64,000 bases of DNA from Paracoccus caeni (GCF_016629665.1 NZ_JAEPRQ010000004.1:186001-250000), one strand, 5' to 3'. Positions 8,566 through 17,129 are shown, numbered from the stretch's first letter. Numbers and translations are program-made. Notes: generated by a model from the sequence alone, not told the origin.

Positions 8566-9525
8566 ATGGACAAAACACCATTACGCCCAAGAGACGACCA
8601 GCAGACCGAGGAACACGACTACAACGCCCATCAGGTGCCGCCGCGGTCCTTCTCGGCCAAGCGTGAACAGATCAGCATCCCGGAAGAGCGGTCTTATCTG
8701 ATCCGTCTCGACGACTATCCGTATCAGCTTTGCATCTGGAATTATCACCCGGAATGGGAGCTGCATTATATCCCTTATGCCAGCGGTCTGGCCTATGTCG
8801 GCGACTATGTCGGCTCGTTCGAGCCGGGGCATCTGGTCCTGTGCGGAAAAAACCTGCCGCATAACTGGATCACGCCATCGGGCGTCGTGCCCGAGCGCGA
8901 TTATGTGCTGCAATTCGACGCCGACCGGCTGATGGCGATGCCAGAGCTGCGCGCATTGCAGGCGCTGGCGCCGATGGCCGAACGCGGCATCGAATTTTTC
9001 GGTGACGACGCGGCCCGGATTGGCGCAATGGTCATGCGGCTTGCCGAAAGCAGCCCGGCCGCGGGTCTTGGCATCTTCGCGGAAATTGTCGGACAATTGC
9101 ATGCGGCCCAGGACAGCCGATTGATGGCGAGTGCCGGTTTTGTCGAAAACTATGTTCCGCTTTCGGGTCGCCGCCATGCCCGGATCGATGAGGCGATCCA
9201 GATGCTGCAATCCTCGCCCAGCACCAATATGCAGACCATCGCCAAAAAGCTTGGCACCGATCCGGCGACCTTCTCGCGCAGCTTCAAGGCGCTGACCGGG
9301 ATGAATTTTTCGACCTATCTCTGCGCGGTCAGGCTTGGGCGGGCGCGGGCGATGCTGGCCGATACCAGCCAGCCGATCACCGATATCTGTTTCGATTCCG
9401 GCTTCAGCAACCTGTCGAATTTCAACCGCACCTTTCTGCGAGAAACCGGAATGACGCCGCGCACCTACCGCAAGATCGCGCATCTGAAAATGTCGCAGGG
9501 CGAGACAGGTCCGAAAGTCGCATAA
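8566..9525 (+). CDS. AraC-family transcriptional regulator
   Basis: The 319-residue protein has an N-terminal cupin-like ligand domain (about residues 40-130; 'YQLCIWNYHPEWELHYI' and 'GHLVLCGKNLPHNW' are typical of AraC cupins) and a C-terminal double helix-turn-helix (about residues 205-310, 'LARARAMLADTSQPITDICF' and 'SNLSNFNRTF'). A GGGGAGGGGAG ribosome site precedes the ATG. It is divergent from the polyol uptake operon and is its probable activator, comparable to the regulators beside smo/mtl loci. Confidence 0.92.
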   Translation: MDKTPLRPRDDQQTEEHDYNAHQVPPRSFSAKREQISIPEERSYLIRLDDYPYQLCIWNYHPEWELHYIPYASGLAYVGDYVGSFEPGHLVLCGKNLPHNWITPSGVVPERDYVLQFDADRLMAMPELRALQALAPMAERGIEFFGDDAARIGAMVMRLAESSPAAGLGIFAEIVGQLHAAQDSRLMASAGFVENYVPLSGRRHARIDEAIQMLQSSPSTNMQTIAKKLGTDPATFSRSFKALTGMNFSTYLCAVRLGRARAMLADTSQPITDICFDSGFSNLSNFNRTFLRETGMTPRTYRKIAHLKMSQGETGPKVA

Positions 9526-9646
9526 GACCGCCGCAGCCACCCGAAAGAATCCCCGCTGACGTTGCGTCAGAGATGAACCTGTTCAAAACGTCCAGAAAAT
9601 CTGGCCGTTTTATGTCGAATCGGGGCAGACATTCAAAAGCCATTTC

Positions 9647-9680
9647 CCTTAATACTCGACTAAACGTCTGGTGATTAAGG
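9647..9680 (+). promoter_or_regulatory. Leader hairpin masking the metN ribosome-binding site
   Basis: CCTTAAT pairs with ATTAAGG across a 20-base loop, and the right arm contains the AAGG of the metN Shine-Dalgarno sequence. Such pairing could hold translation down until it is relieved. I do not recognise a known S-adenosylmethionine riboswitch here. Confidence 0.4.
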
Positions 9681-9690
9681 AATGCGCAAT

Positions 9691-10656
9691 ATGATCTCTC
9701 TCCGGAACGTGTTCAGGATATTCGATGACGGCACGACGGCGGTTCGGGCGGTCTCGGATGTGGATCTGGACATCTCGAACGGCGATGTCTTCGGTATCAT
9801 CGGCTATAGCGGCGCGGGCAAAAGCACGCTGATCCGCCTGCTGAACGGGTTAGAGCGCCCGACCAGCGGCAGCGTCCGCGTGAACGGGGTAGAGATCGGC
9901 ACCGCGACCGAGGCACAGCTTCGCCGCATCCGCCCCCGGATCGGCATGATCTTCCAGCATTTCAACCTGCTCTGGTCGCGCACTGTCCGGGGCAATATCG
10001 CGCTGCCGATGGTGATTGCGGGCGTTCCGAAGGCCGAGATCGCCGCACGCACCGAAGAACTGATCCGCCTTGTCGGGCTGGAAGGGCGCGAAGAGGCATG
10101 GCCCTCGCAGCTATCTGGCGGGCAGAAGCAGCGCGTCGGCATCGCCCGCGCGCTGGCCAACAATCCCGAAGTGCTGCTTTGCGACGAAGCCACCTCGGCG
10201 CTGGACCCCGATACCACCGATCAGATCCTTGATCTGCTGTCGGACATCAACCGCCGCCTTGGCCTGACCATCGTGCTGATCACCCACGAAATGCACGTCG
10301 TCCGCCGCATTTGCAGCCATGTCGCGGTGATGGAACAGGGCCATATCGTCGAAACCGGCCCGGTTTCGCAGGTCTTCGCCAACCCGGAACAGCCGGTCAC
10401 GCAACGCTTCCTGCGACAGCTTCCGGCAACGGGGAACGATGGCGCGCGCAAGCTGTCGGTGATCGTGCCGCAGGGGCGAGAGGCCGATTTGCTGCGTCTG
10501 GTGCATGACTTGCAGCTTGTCCTGACCCCGACACCCGGACGCGACGCAGATAACGGCCAGGCCCGGTTTGATCTGACGCTGGACGATGCCCATCCCGACC
10601 CCGAACCGATCCTTGCCCGGTTGCAGGACAGCGGCCTGACGCTGGCGGAGGGCTGA
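9691..10656 (+). CDS. metN: Methionine ABC transporter ATPase MetN
   Basis: A 321-residue ATPase with Walker A 'GYSGAGKST', signature 'LSGGQKQRVGIARA', Walker B 'LLCDEATSALDPDTT' and 'LITHEMHVVR', all in the MetN form. A C-terminal NIL domain (about residues 240-320, ferredoxin-like fold) is the methionine-sensing inhibitory domain of this family. I prefer the ATG giving MISLRNVF, nine bases after AAGG, over one three codons earlier that directly abuts the ribosome site. It is followed at once by the permease and binding protein, so this is a complete D/L-methionine importer. Confidence 0.95.
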   Translation: MISLRNVFRIFDDGTTAVRAVSDVDLDISNGDVFGIIGYSGAGKSTLIRLLNGLERPTSGSVRVNGVEIGTATEAQLRRIRPRIGMIFQHFNLLWSRTVRGNIALPMVIAGVPKAEIAARTEELIRLVGLEGREEAWPSQLSGGQKQRVGIARALANNPEVLLCDEATSALDPDTTDQILDLLSDINRRLGLTIVLITHEMHVVRRICSHVAVMEQGHIVETGPVSQVFANPEQPVTQRFLRQLPATGNDGARKLSVIVPQGREADLLRLVHDLQLVLTPTPGRDADNGQARFDLTLDDAHPDPEPILARLQDSGLTLAEG

Positions 10657-10662
10657 TCAATC

Positions 10663-11331
10663 ATGTTCGAGACGATTTTTCCCCGCGTCCGCGGCGATCA
10701 GCTTTGGCAGGCCACGCTGGACACGCTTTACATGACCGCCTTTGCCGGGGTCGCGACCTTCCTGCTGGGCCTGCTTCTGGGCGCGGCGCTGTTTCTGACC
10801 TCGCCCGGACAGCCGCTGGCGAACCGGCCCATCTATGCGCTGATGTCGGTCATCGTGAATGTGGGCCGGGCGATCCCCTATATCATCCTGCTGGTCCTGC
10901 TGATCCCGTTCACCAAGGCGGTCGTCGGCTCGATCCTTGGCGTGAACGCCGCCCTGCCCTCGCTGATCTTCGGCACCGCGCCGTTCTACGCACGCCTTGT
11001 CGAGATCGCCTTTCGCGAGGTCGATCGCGGCGTGATCGAGGCGACCCGCGCCATGGGCGGCGGTCTTGGGACGATCCTGTTCCGGGTGATGATCCCCGAA
11101 TCCAGCCCGGCGCTGGTCTCGGGCATCACAGTCACGCTGATCGCGCTGGTGTCGTTCACGGCAATGGCCGGGGCGATTGGCGCGGGCGGCCTTGGCCATC
11201 TGGCCTATCTCGAAGGATTTCAGCGCAACAACCAACAAGTCACGCTGGTCGCGACCGCCGTGATCCTTGCCATCGTCTTCATCATTCAGCTAACCGGCGA
11301 CCGCCTGACGCGGTTTCTGGACAAACGTTAA
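10663..11331 (+). CDS. metI: Methionine ABC transporter permease MetI
   Basis: An inner-membrane permease of 222 residues with five predicted helices. The docking loop 'VIEATRAMGGGLGTILFRVMIPES' (about residues 125-148) is typical of MetI. It starts six bases after metN, and metQ follows within 15 bases. Two copies pair with two MetN subunits in the known MetNI complex. Confidence 0.95.
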   Translation: MFETIFPRVRGDQLWQATLDTLYMTAFAGVATFLLGLLLGAALFLTSPGQPLANRPIYALMSVIVNVGRAIPYIILLVLLIPFTKAVVGSILGVNAALPSLIFGTAPFYARLVEIAFREVDRGVIEATRAMGGGLGTILFRVMIPESSPALVSGITVTLIALVSFTAMAGAIGAGGLGHLAYLEGFQRNNQQVTLVATAVILAIVFIIQLTGDRLTRFLDKR

Positions 11332-11345
11332 CGAAAGGAAAAAGA

Positions 11346-12155
11346 ATGAAGAAACATATCGTTGCAGCCGCCGTTCTGGCGCTTGGCACCAGTGGCGCAT
11401 TGGCCGACACCACGCTTCGCGTCGGTGCAAGCCCGGTTCCGCATGCCGAGATCCTTGAATTCGCAAAGCCGATCCTTGCCGAACAGGGCATCGATCTGGA
11501 AGTGATTGTGTTTCAGGACTATGTCCTGCCGAACACCACCCTTGCCGGGGGCGAACTTGACGCCAACTACTTCCAGCACGTCCCCTATCTGAACTCGGTT
11601 CTCGAACAGAATGCGGGCGATGAAAGCTATGATTTCGTCAATGCCGGGAATATCCATGTCGAGCCTATCGGCATCTATTCCAAACGCTGGAAAACGCTGT
11701 CGGAACTGCCGCAGGATGGCCGGGTCATCCTGCGCGATTCCGTGGCCGAGGAAGGCCGCATCCTCTCCATTTTCCAGCGCGAAGGCGTGCTGACCCTGAA
11801 AGAAGGCGTCGAGCCGGTCGATATCCGCATCTCGGACATTGCCGAAAACCCGAAGAACCTGACCTTCCTGCCCGATATCGAGGCATCGCTGCTGCCGCAG
11901 GTCTATGCCAATGACGAAGCTGACGCGGTGACGATCAACGCCAATTACGCGCTTGGCGCGGGGCTTGATCCGGTGAACGACCCGATTGCGGTCGAAAGCG
12001 CCGAGAACAATCCCTATGCCAATATCATCACCGTCCGTCGCGGCGATGAAGAGCGGCCCGAGATCAAGGCACTGGTCGAGGTGCTGCAATCCGACGCCAC
12101 CCGCGAATACATCAACGAAACCTACAAGGGCGCAGTGCTGCCCGTCGTCGAGTAA
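11346..12155 (+). CDS. metQ: Methionine-binding protein MetQ (NlpA family)
   Basis: A 269-residue periplasmic binding protein. The signal peptide ends near 'TSGALA' (residue 20). Family landmarks are 'LRVGASPVPHAEILEF', 'LDANYFQHVPYLN' and 'AVTINANYALGAGLDP'. No lipobox cysteine is seen, so it is probably soluble in the periplasm. It has an AAAGGAAAAAGA ribosome site and is the last gene of metNIQ. A hairpin follows. Confidence 0.94.
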   Translation: MKKHIVAAAVLALGTSGALADTTLRVGASPVPHAEILEFAKPILAEQGIDLEVIVFQDYVLPNTTLAGGELDANYFQHVPYLNSVLEQNAGDESYDFVNAGNIHVEPIGIYSKRWKTLSELPQDGRVILRDSVAEEGRILSIFQREGVLTLKEGVEPVDIRISDIAENPKNLTFLPDIEASLLPQVYANDEADAVTINANYALGAGLDPVNDPIAVESAENNPYANIITVRRGDEERPEIKALVEVLQSDATREYINETYKGAVLPVVE

Positions 12156-12164
12156 CAAGACCCG

Positions 12165-12186
12165 CAGGGGCGCTATCCCGCCCCTG
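12165..12186. terminator. Hairpin between convergent metQ and soxZ
   Basis: CAGGGGCG and CGCCCCTG form a perfect 8-base stem with a 6-base loop, just after the metQ stop. No T run follows. It could serve as a weak terminator for either direction. Confidence 0.5.
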
Positions 12187-12214
12187 CCCTCTCGCGGAAC
12201 AGGTCCGGTCGCGC

Positions 12215-12547
12215 CTAACCGCCGACCGTGATCTCGCGGGTGACAGTGGCGATATCGCCGCTCTGATCGGTCCAGACCATGCGCAGCGCCCCGCTGCGGC
12301 GGGCAGCGAAGGTGAACTCGATATAGGGGTTCTGCGAAATCGCCGTCTCGGGCTGCCATTCCATCAGCAGATCATCGTCCAGATGCGCCTGAAAGCCCTG
12401 CAACAGGTTTTCCGGCATCGGCTGACCGGCGGCATCGATCCGAAACCCGGTCTCCATCGGATGAACGATCTGCGCGCGGATACGGACAACCTCGCCCTGG
12501 GCGGGGGTTTCGTTGCTGATCCAGATGCGGGGGGGTGTCGTGGACAT
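12215..12547 (-). CDS. soxZ: Sulfur carrier-complex protein SoxZ
   Basis: The 110-residue protein is a SoxZ homologue with an Ig-like beta sandwich: 'RIWISNETPAQGEVVRIRAQ', 'HPMETGFR', and 'YIEFTFAARRSGALRMVWTD'. SoxZ pairs with SoxY, whose C-terminal cysteine carries the sulfur substrate. I chose the ATG nine bases after GAGG; it lies just after the SoxY stop. It has no signal peptide of its own and would be exported as a passenger of Tat-targeted SoxY. It is the last gene of the sulfur operon. No soxA, soxX, soxB or soxC gene is seen in this window. Confidence 0.92.
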   Translation of the reverse strand: MSTTPPRIWISNETPAQGEVVRIRAQIVHPMETGFRIDAAGQPMPENLLQGFQAHLDDDLLMEWQPETAISQNPYIEFTFAARRSGALRMVWTDQSGDIATVTREITVGG

Positions 12548-12555
12548 GGGAAACC

Positions 12556-13053
12556 TCACATACCGCAGCCGCCGGCGGCGACGGTGATTTCACCCTTGGC
12601 CTGCAACACGCGGCCATCGCTCATCCGCGCCAGCGCGCGCAGTTTCATCGACTGGATCAACCGCACCCGCACCGCCACATCGGCCGAGCCGGTCATCGGC
12701 GTGAACCGGAACCGGCACGCCAGCGGCAGGGGATTGCGCGAAGCCAGAACGATGATCTCTTCGCAGAAACTGTCCCCGGTCATCGCCTCGGTCACATGAA
12801 CACGCAGCGGAACGGCGGCAGGATTGTCGCCAAGCGCAGGCAGCTCCAACACCAGCCCCTCATTCACCGGCTGCTGCCCGTCCAGAAACTGGGCGGCCAA
12901 CCGATCGGATTCGGCATCGTCCGGCTGCGGCTCGGCAATGGTCGAGATCTGGGCGCGCGCCGGGAATGGAACCGCCACGGCGGCAAGCCCCGCGCCCAAG
13001 GCCGCGCCGGTCAACAGCAATTGGCGACGCCGCATTTCAGCGAAGGAAGTCAT
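12556..13053 (-). CDS. soxY: Sulfur carrier SoxY, variant C-terminus GGCGM
   Basis: A 165-residue SoxY homologue. A twin-arginine signal (MRRRQLLLTG, then a hydrophobic stretch to 'PARA') directs folded export. The body has SoxY features such as 'EGLVLELPALGDNPAAVPLRV' and 'FCEEIIVLASRNPLP'. The chain ends in Gly-Gly-Cys-Gly-Met, so the swinging-arm cysteine that binds thiosulfate or sulfide sulfur is kept. The last residue of the usual GGCGG tail is replaced by Met. The gene overlaps the preceding flavoprotein gene by 17 bases. Confidence 0.9.
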   Translation of the reverse strand: MTSFAEMRRRQLLLTGAALGAGLAAVAVPFPARAQISTIAEPQPDDAESDRLAAQFLDGQQPVNEGLVLELPALGDNPAAVPLRVHVTEAMTGDSFCEEIIVLASRNPLPLACRFRFTPMTGSADVAVRVRLIQSMKLRALARMSDGRVLQAKGEITVAAGGCGM

Positions 13054-14371
13054 TGAACATCCCGTCGATCCAAACGAAATCCTCCTTCATCAGATCGGGC
13101 GTTCGCACGTCGATGTCGATCTGCGTCTGATGCACCTGATTGTCGGCGCCCATCTCATAGGTGAACTCCACCGAGATCGCCTCTTGCGGATCGCCGTTCA
13201 CCATCATGTAGCACAGGTTGTCCGGAAGGCGCATGGCGACCTCTTCACCGCGGACCCGCTGGCCGATATAGCCCGCGACGATCTTGCCGATATAATTCGC
13301 CACATGCGCGCTTTTGGGATAATGGCCGAAATGCGGTGACACCGCGCCCATGCTGTCGCCGATCACATAGACGCTGTCATCCTGTCTCGCATGGAAAAAC
13401 AGCGGGTCCATATCGGCCCAGCCGGTCGGTTTCCCCTCGGCATCGGTGCCGATCAGACCCGCATGAAACACCATGTCCGAGGCTTGATGAGGCGGCATCA
13501 GCACCGCCTCGTCAAAGTCGAAATCCCCGGCCTCGGTCATGATCCGCTTGTTATAGGGATCGACCTCCTTGACCTTCGCATTCGGGACATGGGTGATGAT
13601 GTCGGGATAAAGCTCTTCGAAGGCGGCGCGGTATCCGGCGCCGATGGGCGCGACCTGCGGCTTCGGATCAAGGATGATGATCTTGGCCGGAATGTTGTTG
13701 GTCTTGTAATGCCACGCCATCACGCAGGCCCGCTCATAGGGCGATGGCGGGCAGCGATGCGGCGGCGGTGGCAGGGTCATCACAATGGTGCCGCCGGTAA
13801 AGTTGCGGACCTTGTTCTTCAGCGCCAGCGATTCCGCACTGGGAATATAGGCCGAGGGGAAATGCGTCCGCGTATATTCAGCCGCCTCCAGATCCTCTCC
13901 GAACCACGCGTCATAGGCATTGCGGATCCCGCCCGCGAGGATCAGGAAATCGTAATCCACATTCCCCTGCGAGGTGCGGACGATCTTGCGGTCACGCTCA
14001 ATCGCGGTGATTTCGCATTGCACGGTGGTGTAGCCGTATTTCTGTGCGGGCGCGATCATATCATGGGCCAGAAAGCCGGTATCGACCACATCGATCAGCC
14101 ATTTGTTCGACATCGGACAAGACCAGAAGATCGGGTTCCGCTCCAGCACGATGACATCGGCATCGGGCAGTTCCTCGCGCAGATAGCGCGCGGCAGTCAG
14201 CCCGCCCCAGCCTCCGCCGCAGATGACGATCCTCGCAGCATTGCCCTTGCGCGGCAGCAGCACGGTCTCCGAGGTCAGCGCGGCGGGTGCGGCCAAGGCG
14301 TTCCGGCCGATCAGCCCCATGCCGATGGCGATAGCGGGGGCAGAGGTCAAAAGCGTGCGGCGGCGTAACAT
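13037..14371 (-). CDS. Flavocytochrome c sulfide dehydrogenase-type flavoprotein, second copy (FccB/SoxF-like)
   Basis: A 444-residue flavoprotein of the FccB/SoxF group. A twin-arginine-like leader (MLRRRTLLTS) precedes the FAD motif 'VICGGGWGGLTAARYL' (about residues 48-63). The cysteine for covalent FAD (Cys85 in 'WSCPMSNKW') and the two redox cysteines (Cys207 in 'HRCPPSPYERA', Cys387 in 'NLCYMM') are all kept. It is more divergent from the classical enzyme than the upstream paralogue and ends in a longer, different tail. It lies between the YeeE-type transporter and soxYZ, so it may take electrons from sulfur bound to this SoxYZ. That link is inference. Confidence 0.85.
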   Translation of the reverse strand: MLRRRTLLTSAPAIAIGMGLIGRNALAAPAALTSETVLLPRKGNAARIVICGGGWGGLTAARYLREELPDADVIVLERNPIFWSCPMSNKWLIDVVDTGFLAHDMIAPAQKYGYTTVQCEITAIERDRKIVRTSQGNVDYDFLILAGGIRNAYDAWFGEDLEAAEYTRTHFPSAYIPSAESLALKNKVRNFTGGTIVMTLPPPPHRCPPSPYERACVMAWHYKTNNIPAKIIILDPKPQVAPIGAGYRAAFEELYPDIITHVPNAKVKEVDPYNKRIMTEAGDFDFDEAVLMPPHQASDMVFHAGLIGTDAEGKPTGWADMDPLFFHARQDDSVYVIGDSMGAVSPHFGHYPKSAHVANYIGKIVAGYIGQRVRGEEVAMRLPDNLCYMMVNGDPQEAISVEFTYEMGADNQVHQTQIDIDVRTPDLMKEDFVWIDGMFNDFLR

Positions 14372-15396
14372 CAGGGCGTCTCCTTGTCAGGCGAGCGGAT
14401 CAGGACAAGCCCGATCACGATCCCGGCAAGGATGCCTGAAAACGCGACCAGACTGGCCAGCGATAACGTGGAGGTACCGGAAATACCCTGCCCGATAGAA
14501 CAGCCCAAAGCAAGGACACCGCCAAAGCCCATCAGCACGCCCCCGGCAATCGCCTGCATCGCGCGCCCCGTGGAACCGATGGATTCCAGCCGGAAATCCG
14601 ACGACAGCACCGCCACCACCAACGCGCCTAGCGCCGTTCCGGCCACCGCCGCGACGCCAAAGCTCAACTCGCGACCCGTGGACAGGATCAGCCATAACAG
14701 CCCCTCGCCCATCGGTCCCACATAGCTGAGCGAGGTCAGCACCTTCGGATCGAACGGATCATCTGTGACAAAGCTGACCCACCAGCCCGCCGCGATGACC
14801 AGACCGATGATGACTGCCATAGCCGCCTCGGCCCGCCGGTTGCGGATCAGCGGCAGCGCAAGCCAGATCAGCAGCCCGACCGGCAACCCAATGGCCAGCA
14901 GCATGGCAGGCCAGCGGCCAAAACCTGCGAAAACATCTATCAGCGACAGGCGCGACGGTTCGACCACGCCCATCGCCTGAACCGCATTCCGCAGCGGCTG
15001 CAACACCCCGGTCAGGCTGGCCTGCGCCGCCAGCGCCAGACTGACCAGCACCAGACCCGAGCGCAAATTTCCCCCCGCCGCCAACACGACCGAGCGCGCG
15101 CCGCAGGCATTCGCCATCACCATGCCCAGCCCAAAGATCGCACCCCCGGCCAACATCGCCATCCACGAAAAGCGCGGCCGCATCGGCAGTGACCCGGCAA
15201 GATTGGTGCCTCCGGTCAGCGCAAGGATTTGCGTGGCAAGGATCGCCACCGCAATCGCCAGCGCGAATGCCCGCAGCGGCGACAGATCGCCTCGCCCGAC
15301 CAATCCCTTCATGCCGCGCAGCAGACAGAACCGCCCCGACCGCGCCGCCGCTCCGAAGATCAGCCCAAGCACCAGCCCCGCAATGACCGCATTCAC
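14371..15396 (-). CDS. YeeE/YedE (TsuA-like) sulfur-compound transporter
   Basis: An integral membrane protein of 341 residues with about nine to ten helices. YeeE/YedE proteins import thiosulfate or move other sulfur species. Family-type loops with conserved cysteines are visible: 'GRFCLLRGMKGL' (near 25), 'ANACGARSVVLAAGGNLRSG' (near 110) and 'LALGCSIGQGISG' (near 305). I chose a GTG start whose GTGA overlaps the stop of the upstream flavoprotein gene; the longer ATG start would overlap it by over 40 bases. The next gene overlaps its stop by one base. Its place among sulfide-oxidising genes suggests sulfur import or export for this operon. Confidence 0.85.
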   Translation of the reverse strand: MNAVIAGLVLGLIFGAAARSGRFCLLRGMKGLVGRGDLSPLRAFALAIAVAILATQILALTGGTNLAGSLPMRPRFSWMAMLAGGAIFGLGMVMANACGARSVVLAAGGNLRSGLVLVSLALAAQASLTGVLQPLRNAVQAMGVVEPSRLSLIDVFAGFGRWPAMLLAIGLPVGLLIWLALPLIRNRRAEAAMAVIIGLVIAAGWWVSFVTDDPFDPKVLTSLSYVGPMGEGLLWLILSTGRELSFGVAAVAGTALGALVVAVLSSDFRLESIGSTGRAMQAIAGGVLMGFGGVLALGCSIGQGISGTSTLSLASLVAFSGILAGIVIGLVLIRSPDKETP

Positions 15397-16673
15397 GACC
15401 TGCCCCAGATGTCGGCGGTGATCGAGGCATACCAACCCGCGCCATATTCCGCCTCGGCCTTGCGGAAATGCGCATCGGCATCGATTGGGCTGACACCGCC
15501 GGAATCGGGGATTTCGATGATCGCATCCCCGTCAGCCGCATAGACCCCCGCGACCGAGATGCCCCAGTCAGGCCCGATCAAGCTGTAGCAGGTATTGGCA
15601 AAACTGGCAGGCGGCGGGGCGCGTCCGGCCAAATCGGCGCTGATCGCGGCGACGGCAACCTTGGCCTGCGCATTGGCGCAAAAGCCGGATTTCGGCATCG
15701 GCGCAGCAATGGTCGCATCGCCCACCACATGAATATCCGGCACCAGCATGGATTCGAAGGTGTTTCCTTTCACCGGCACCCAACCCGTCTGATCGGTGAC
15801 ACCGGCCCGCTCGGCGATCCAGCCCGCTTTCTGCGGCGGCACCACGTTCAGCACATCTGCCCGATGGCGTGTTCCGAAGGTCGTCTCGACCTCACGCGCC
15901 GCCGCATCGACCCGAAGCACCTGCCCATCGTTCGTCAGGCTGACCCATTCGATCATCCCGCCATAAAGCGCCTCCCACCCCTGTTGAAACAGCGCCTGTT
16001 TCGAGAACGTATCCTTGCTGTCCAGCAGCAGCACCTTGGATCGCGGCTTATGCGTCTTCAGATAATGCGCGACCATCGAGGCCCGCTCATAGGGGCCGGG
16101 CGGGCAGCGAAACGCGCCGTCGGTGATCGACATGACGAAAAGCCCGCCATCCTCCATCGCTTCAAGCTGTGCTTTCAGCGCCTGCGTCTGCGGCCCGGCT
16201 TTCCATGCGTGCGGGACGATTTCAGCCGCGGCTTCGTCATAGCCCGCCAACGCGTCCCACCGGAAATCGATCCCCGGCGACAGAATCAGCCGGTCATAGT
16301 CCAGCGACTGACCATCGCTCAGGATCACCCGGCGTGCCGCCCCGTCGATCTGTTCGGCGGTCGCATGGATCACGTTGATCCCCGCGGCCCTCAGACCGTC
16401 AAAGCCATGGCCGATACTGGCCCAGTCGCGCAACCCGCCCAGATAGAGGTTCGAGAACGGACAGGTGACAAAGCTGGTCGCCGGTTCGATCAGCGTGATT
16501 TTCATCTCCGGGTTCAGCCGCCGCAGATAGCGCGCCGCCGTCGCCCCGCCAAAACCGCCGCCCACAACCACGACATGCGCCGAAGCAGCCTCTGCCCGGA
16601 CCAGACCCGGCATTGCCAGCGCACCGATACCGGCCCCGATCCCCATCAAGGTGCTTCGCCGCGAAACGCTCAT
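15393..16673 (-). CDS. fccB: Flavocytochrome c sulfide dehydrogenase, flavoprotein subunit
   Basis: A 426-residue FAD protein with a Tat leader (SRRSTLMG). The FAD motif is 'VVVVGGGFGGATAARYL'. Cys71 in 'FVTCPFSN' (covalent FAD), Cys190 in 'FRCPPGPYERAS' and Cys362 in 'NTCYSLIG' correspond by spacing to Cys42, Cys161 and Cys337 of the mature Allochromatium enzyme. So the redox disulfide that attacks sulfide should be intact. The C-terminus matches the full-length family. It overlaps the upstream cytochrome gene by four bases, giving a two-subunit sulfide dehydrogenase in the periplasm. Confidence 0.92.
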   Translation of the reverse strand: MSVSRRSTLMGIGAGIGALAMPGLVRAEAASAHVVVVGGGFGGATAARYLRRLNPEMKITLIEPATSFVTCPFSNLYLGGLRDWASIGHGFDGLRAAGINVIHATAEQIDGAARRVILSDGQSLDYDRLILSPGIDFRWDALAGYDEAAAEIVPHAWKAGPQTQALKAQLEAMEDGGLFVMSITDGAFRCPPGPYERASMVAHYLKTHKPRSKVLLLDSKDTFSKQALFQQGWEALYGGMIEWVSLTNDGQVLRVDAAAREVETTFGTRHRADVLNVVPPQKAGWIAERAGVTDQTGWVPVKGNTFESMLVPDIHVVGDATIAAPMPKSGFCANAQAKVAVAAISADLAGRAPPPASFANTCYSLIGPDWGISVAGVYAADGDAIIEIPDSGGVSPIDADAHFRKAEAEYGAGWYASITADIWGRS

Positions 16674-16972
16674 TCCTCGACCTCCGAGAACCAGATGGCG
16701 AGCGTGTCGATCTGCGTCCGGTCATATCCTTGCATCAGCCGCGTCATGATCGTTGCGGGCTCGCTGCCGTCCTGAAACGCGGTCAACCTTTCCAGCAAAT
16801 ACTCTCGCGGAAGCCCGGCGATGTCAGGCATAACACCGGGCGAGCGGCCATCCGGCCCGTGGCAACTGGCACATGGTCCGGCCAGCACCTGCGCCGCATC
16901 ACGATCATAGCTGTCTGCACCGGACGCCTGTGCCAACAGGAGGCTGCAAAGAAAAACGGCGATCAGGCGCAT
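16670..16972 (-). CDS. Small c-type cytochrome (FccA-like subunit)
   Basis: A 100-residue exported monohaem cytochrome c. The signal peptide ends near residue 19. The single haem motif is 'CASCH' (near residues 34-38), and the axial methionine is probably in 'PGVMPDIAG' or 'TRLMQGY'. It is first in the sulfur operon and overlaps fccB by four bases, so it should be the electron-accepting subunit of the flavocytochrome. Classical FccA can be dihaem; this one is a short monohaem form. Confidence 0.88.
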   Translation of the reverse strand: MRLIAVFLCSLLLAQASGADSYDRDAAQVLAGPCASCHGPDGRSPGVMPDIAGLPREYLLERLTAFQDGSEPATIMTRLMQGYDRTQIDTLAIWFSEVEE

Positions 16973-17129
16973 GGCGGGCGGTCCTCTCCGTATCTCGGGA
17001 ACGGCCCGGACGCATCCGTAGAGACCGCAGGATCAGTTGGCTGGCACGATACCCCTAGTCGTAACGAAACCACGCGCCGCCTGTCCACAAGACATCGGTC
17101 TGATACGGCAACGGCCACAGAGGGGCCGG

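Noticed and set aside
9540..9690. A SAM-II or SAM/SAH riboswitch before metN
   Set aside because: I could not match the conserved cores of these classes. Only a simple inverted repeat over the ribosome site is supported.
13037..14371. Second FccB seemed to lack a redox cysteine, having 'KSAHVAN' where the paralogue has 'KSGFCAN'
   Set aside because: Counting residues places the true second redox cysteine in 'NTCYS' / 'NLCYM', which both copies keep. The cysteine in 'KSGFCAN' is an extra one.
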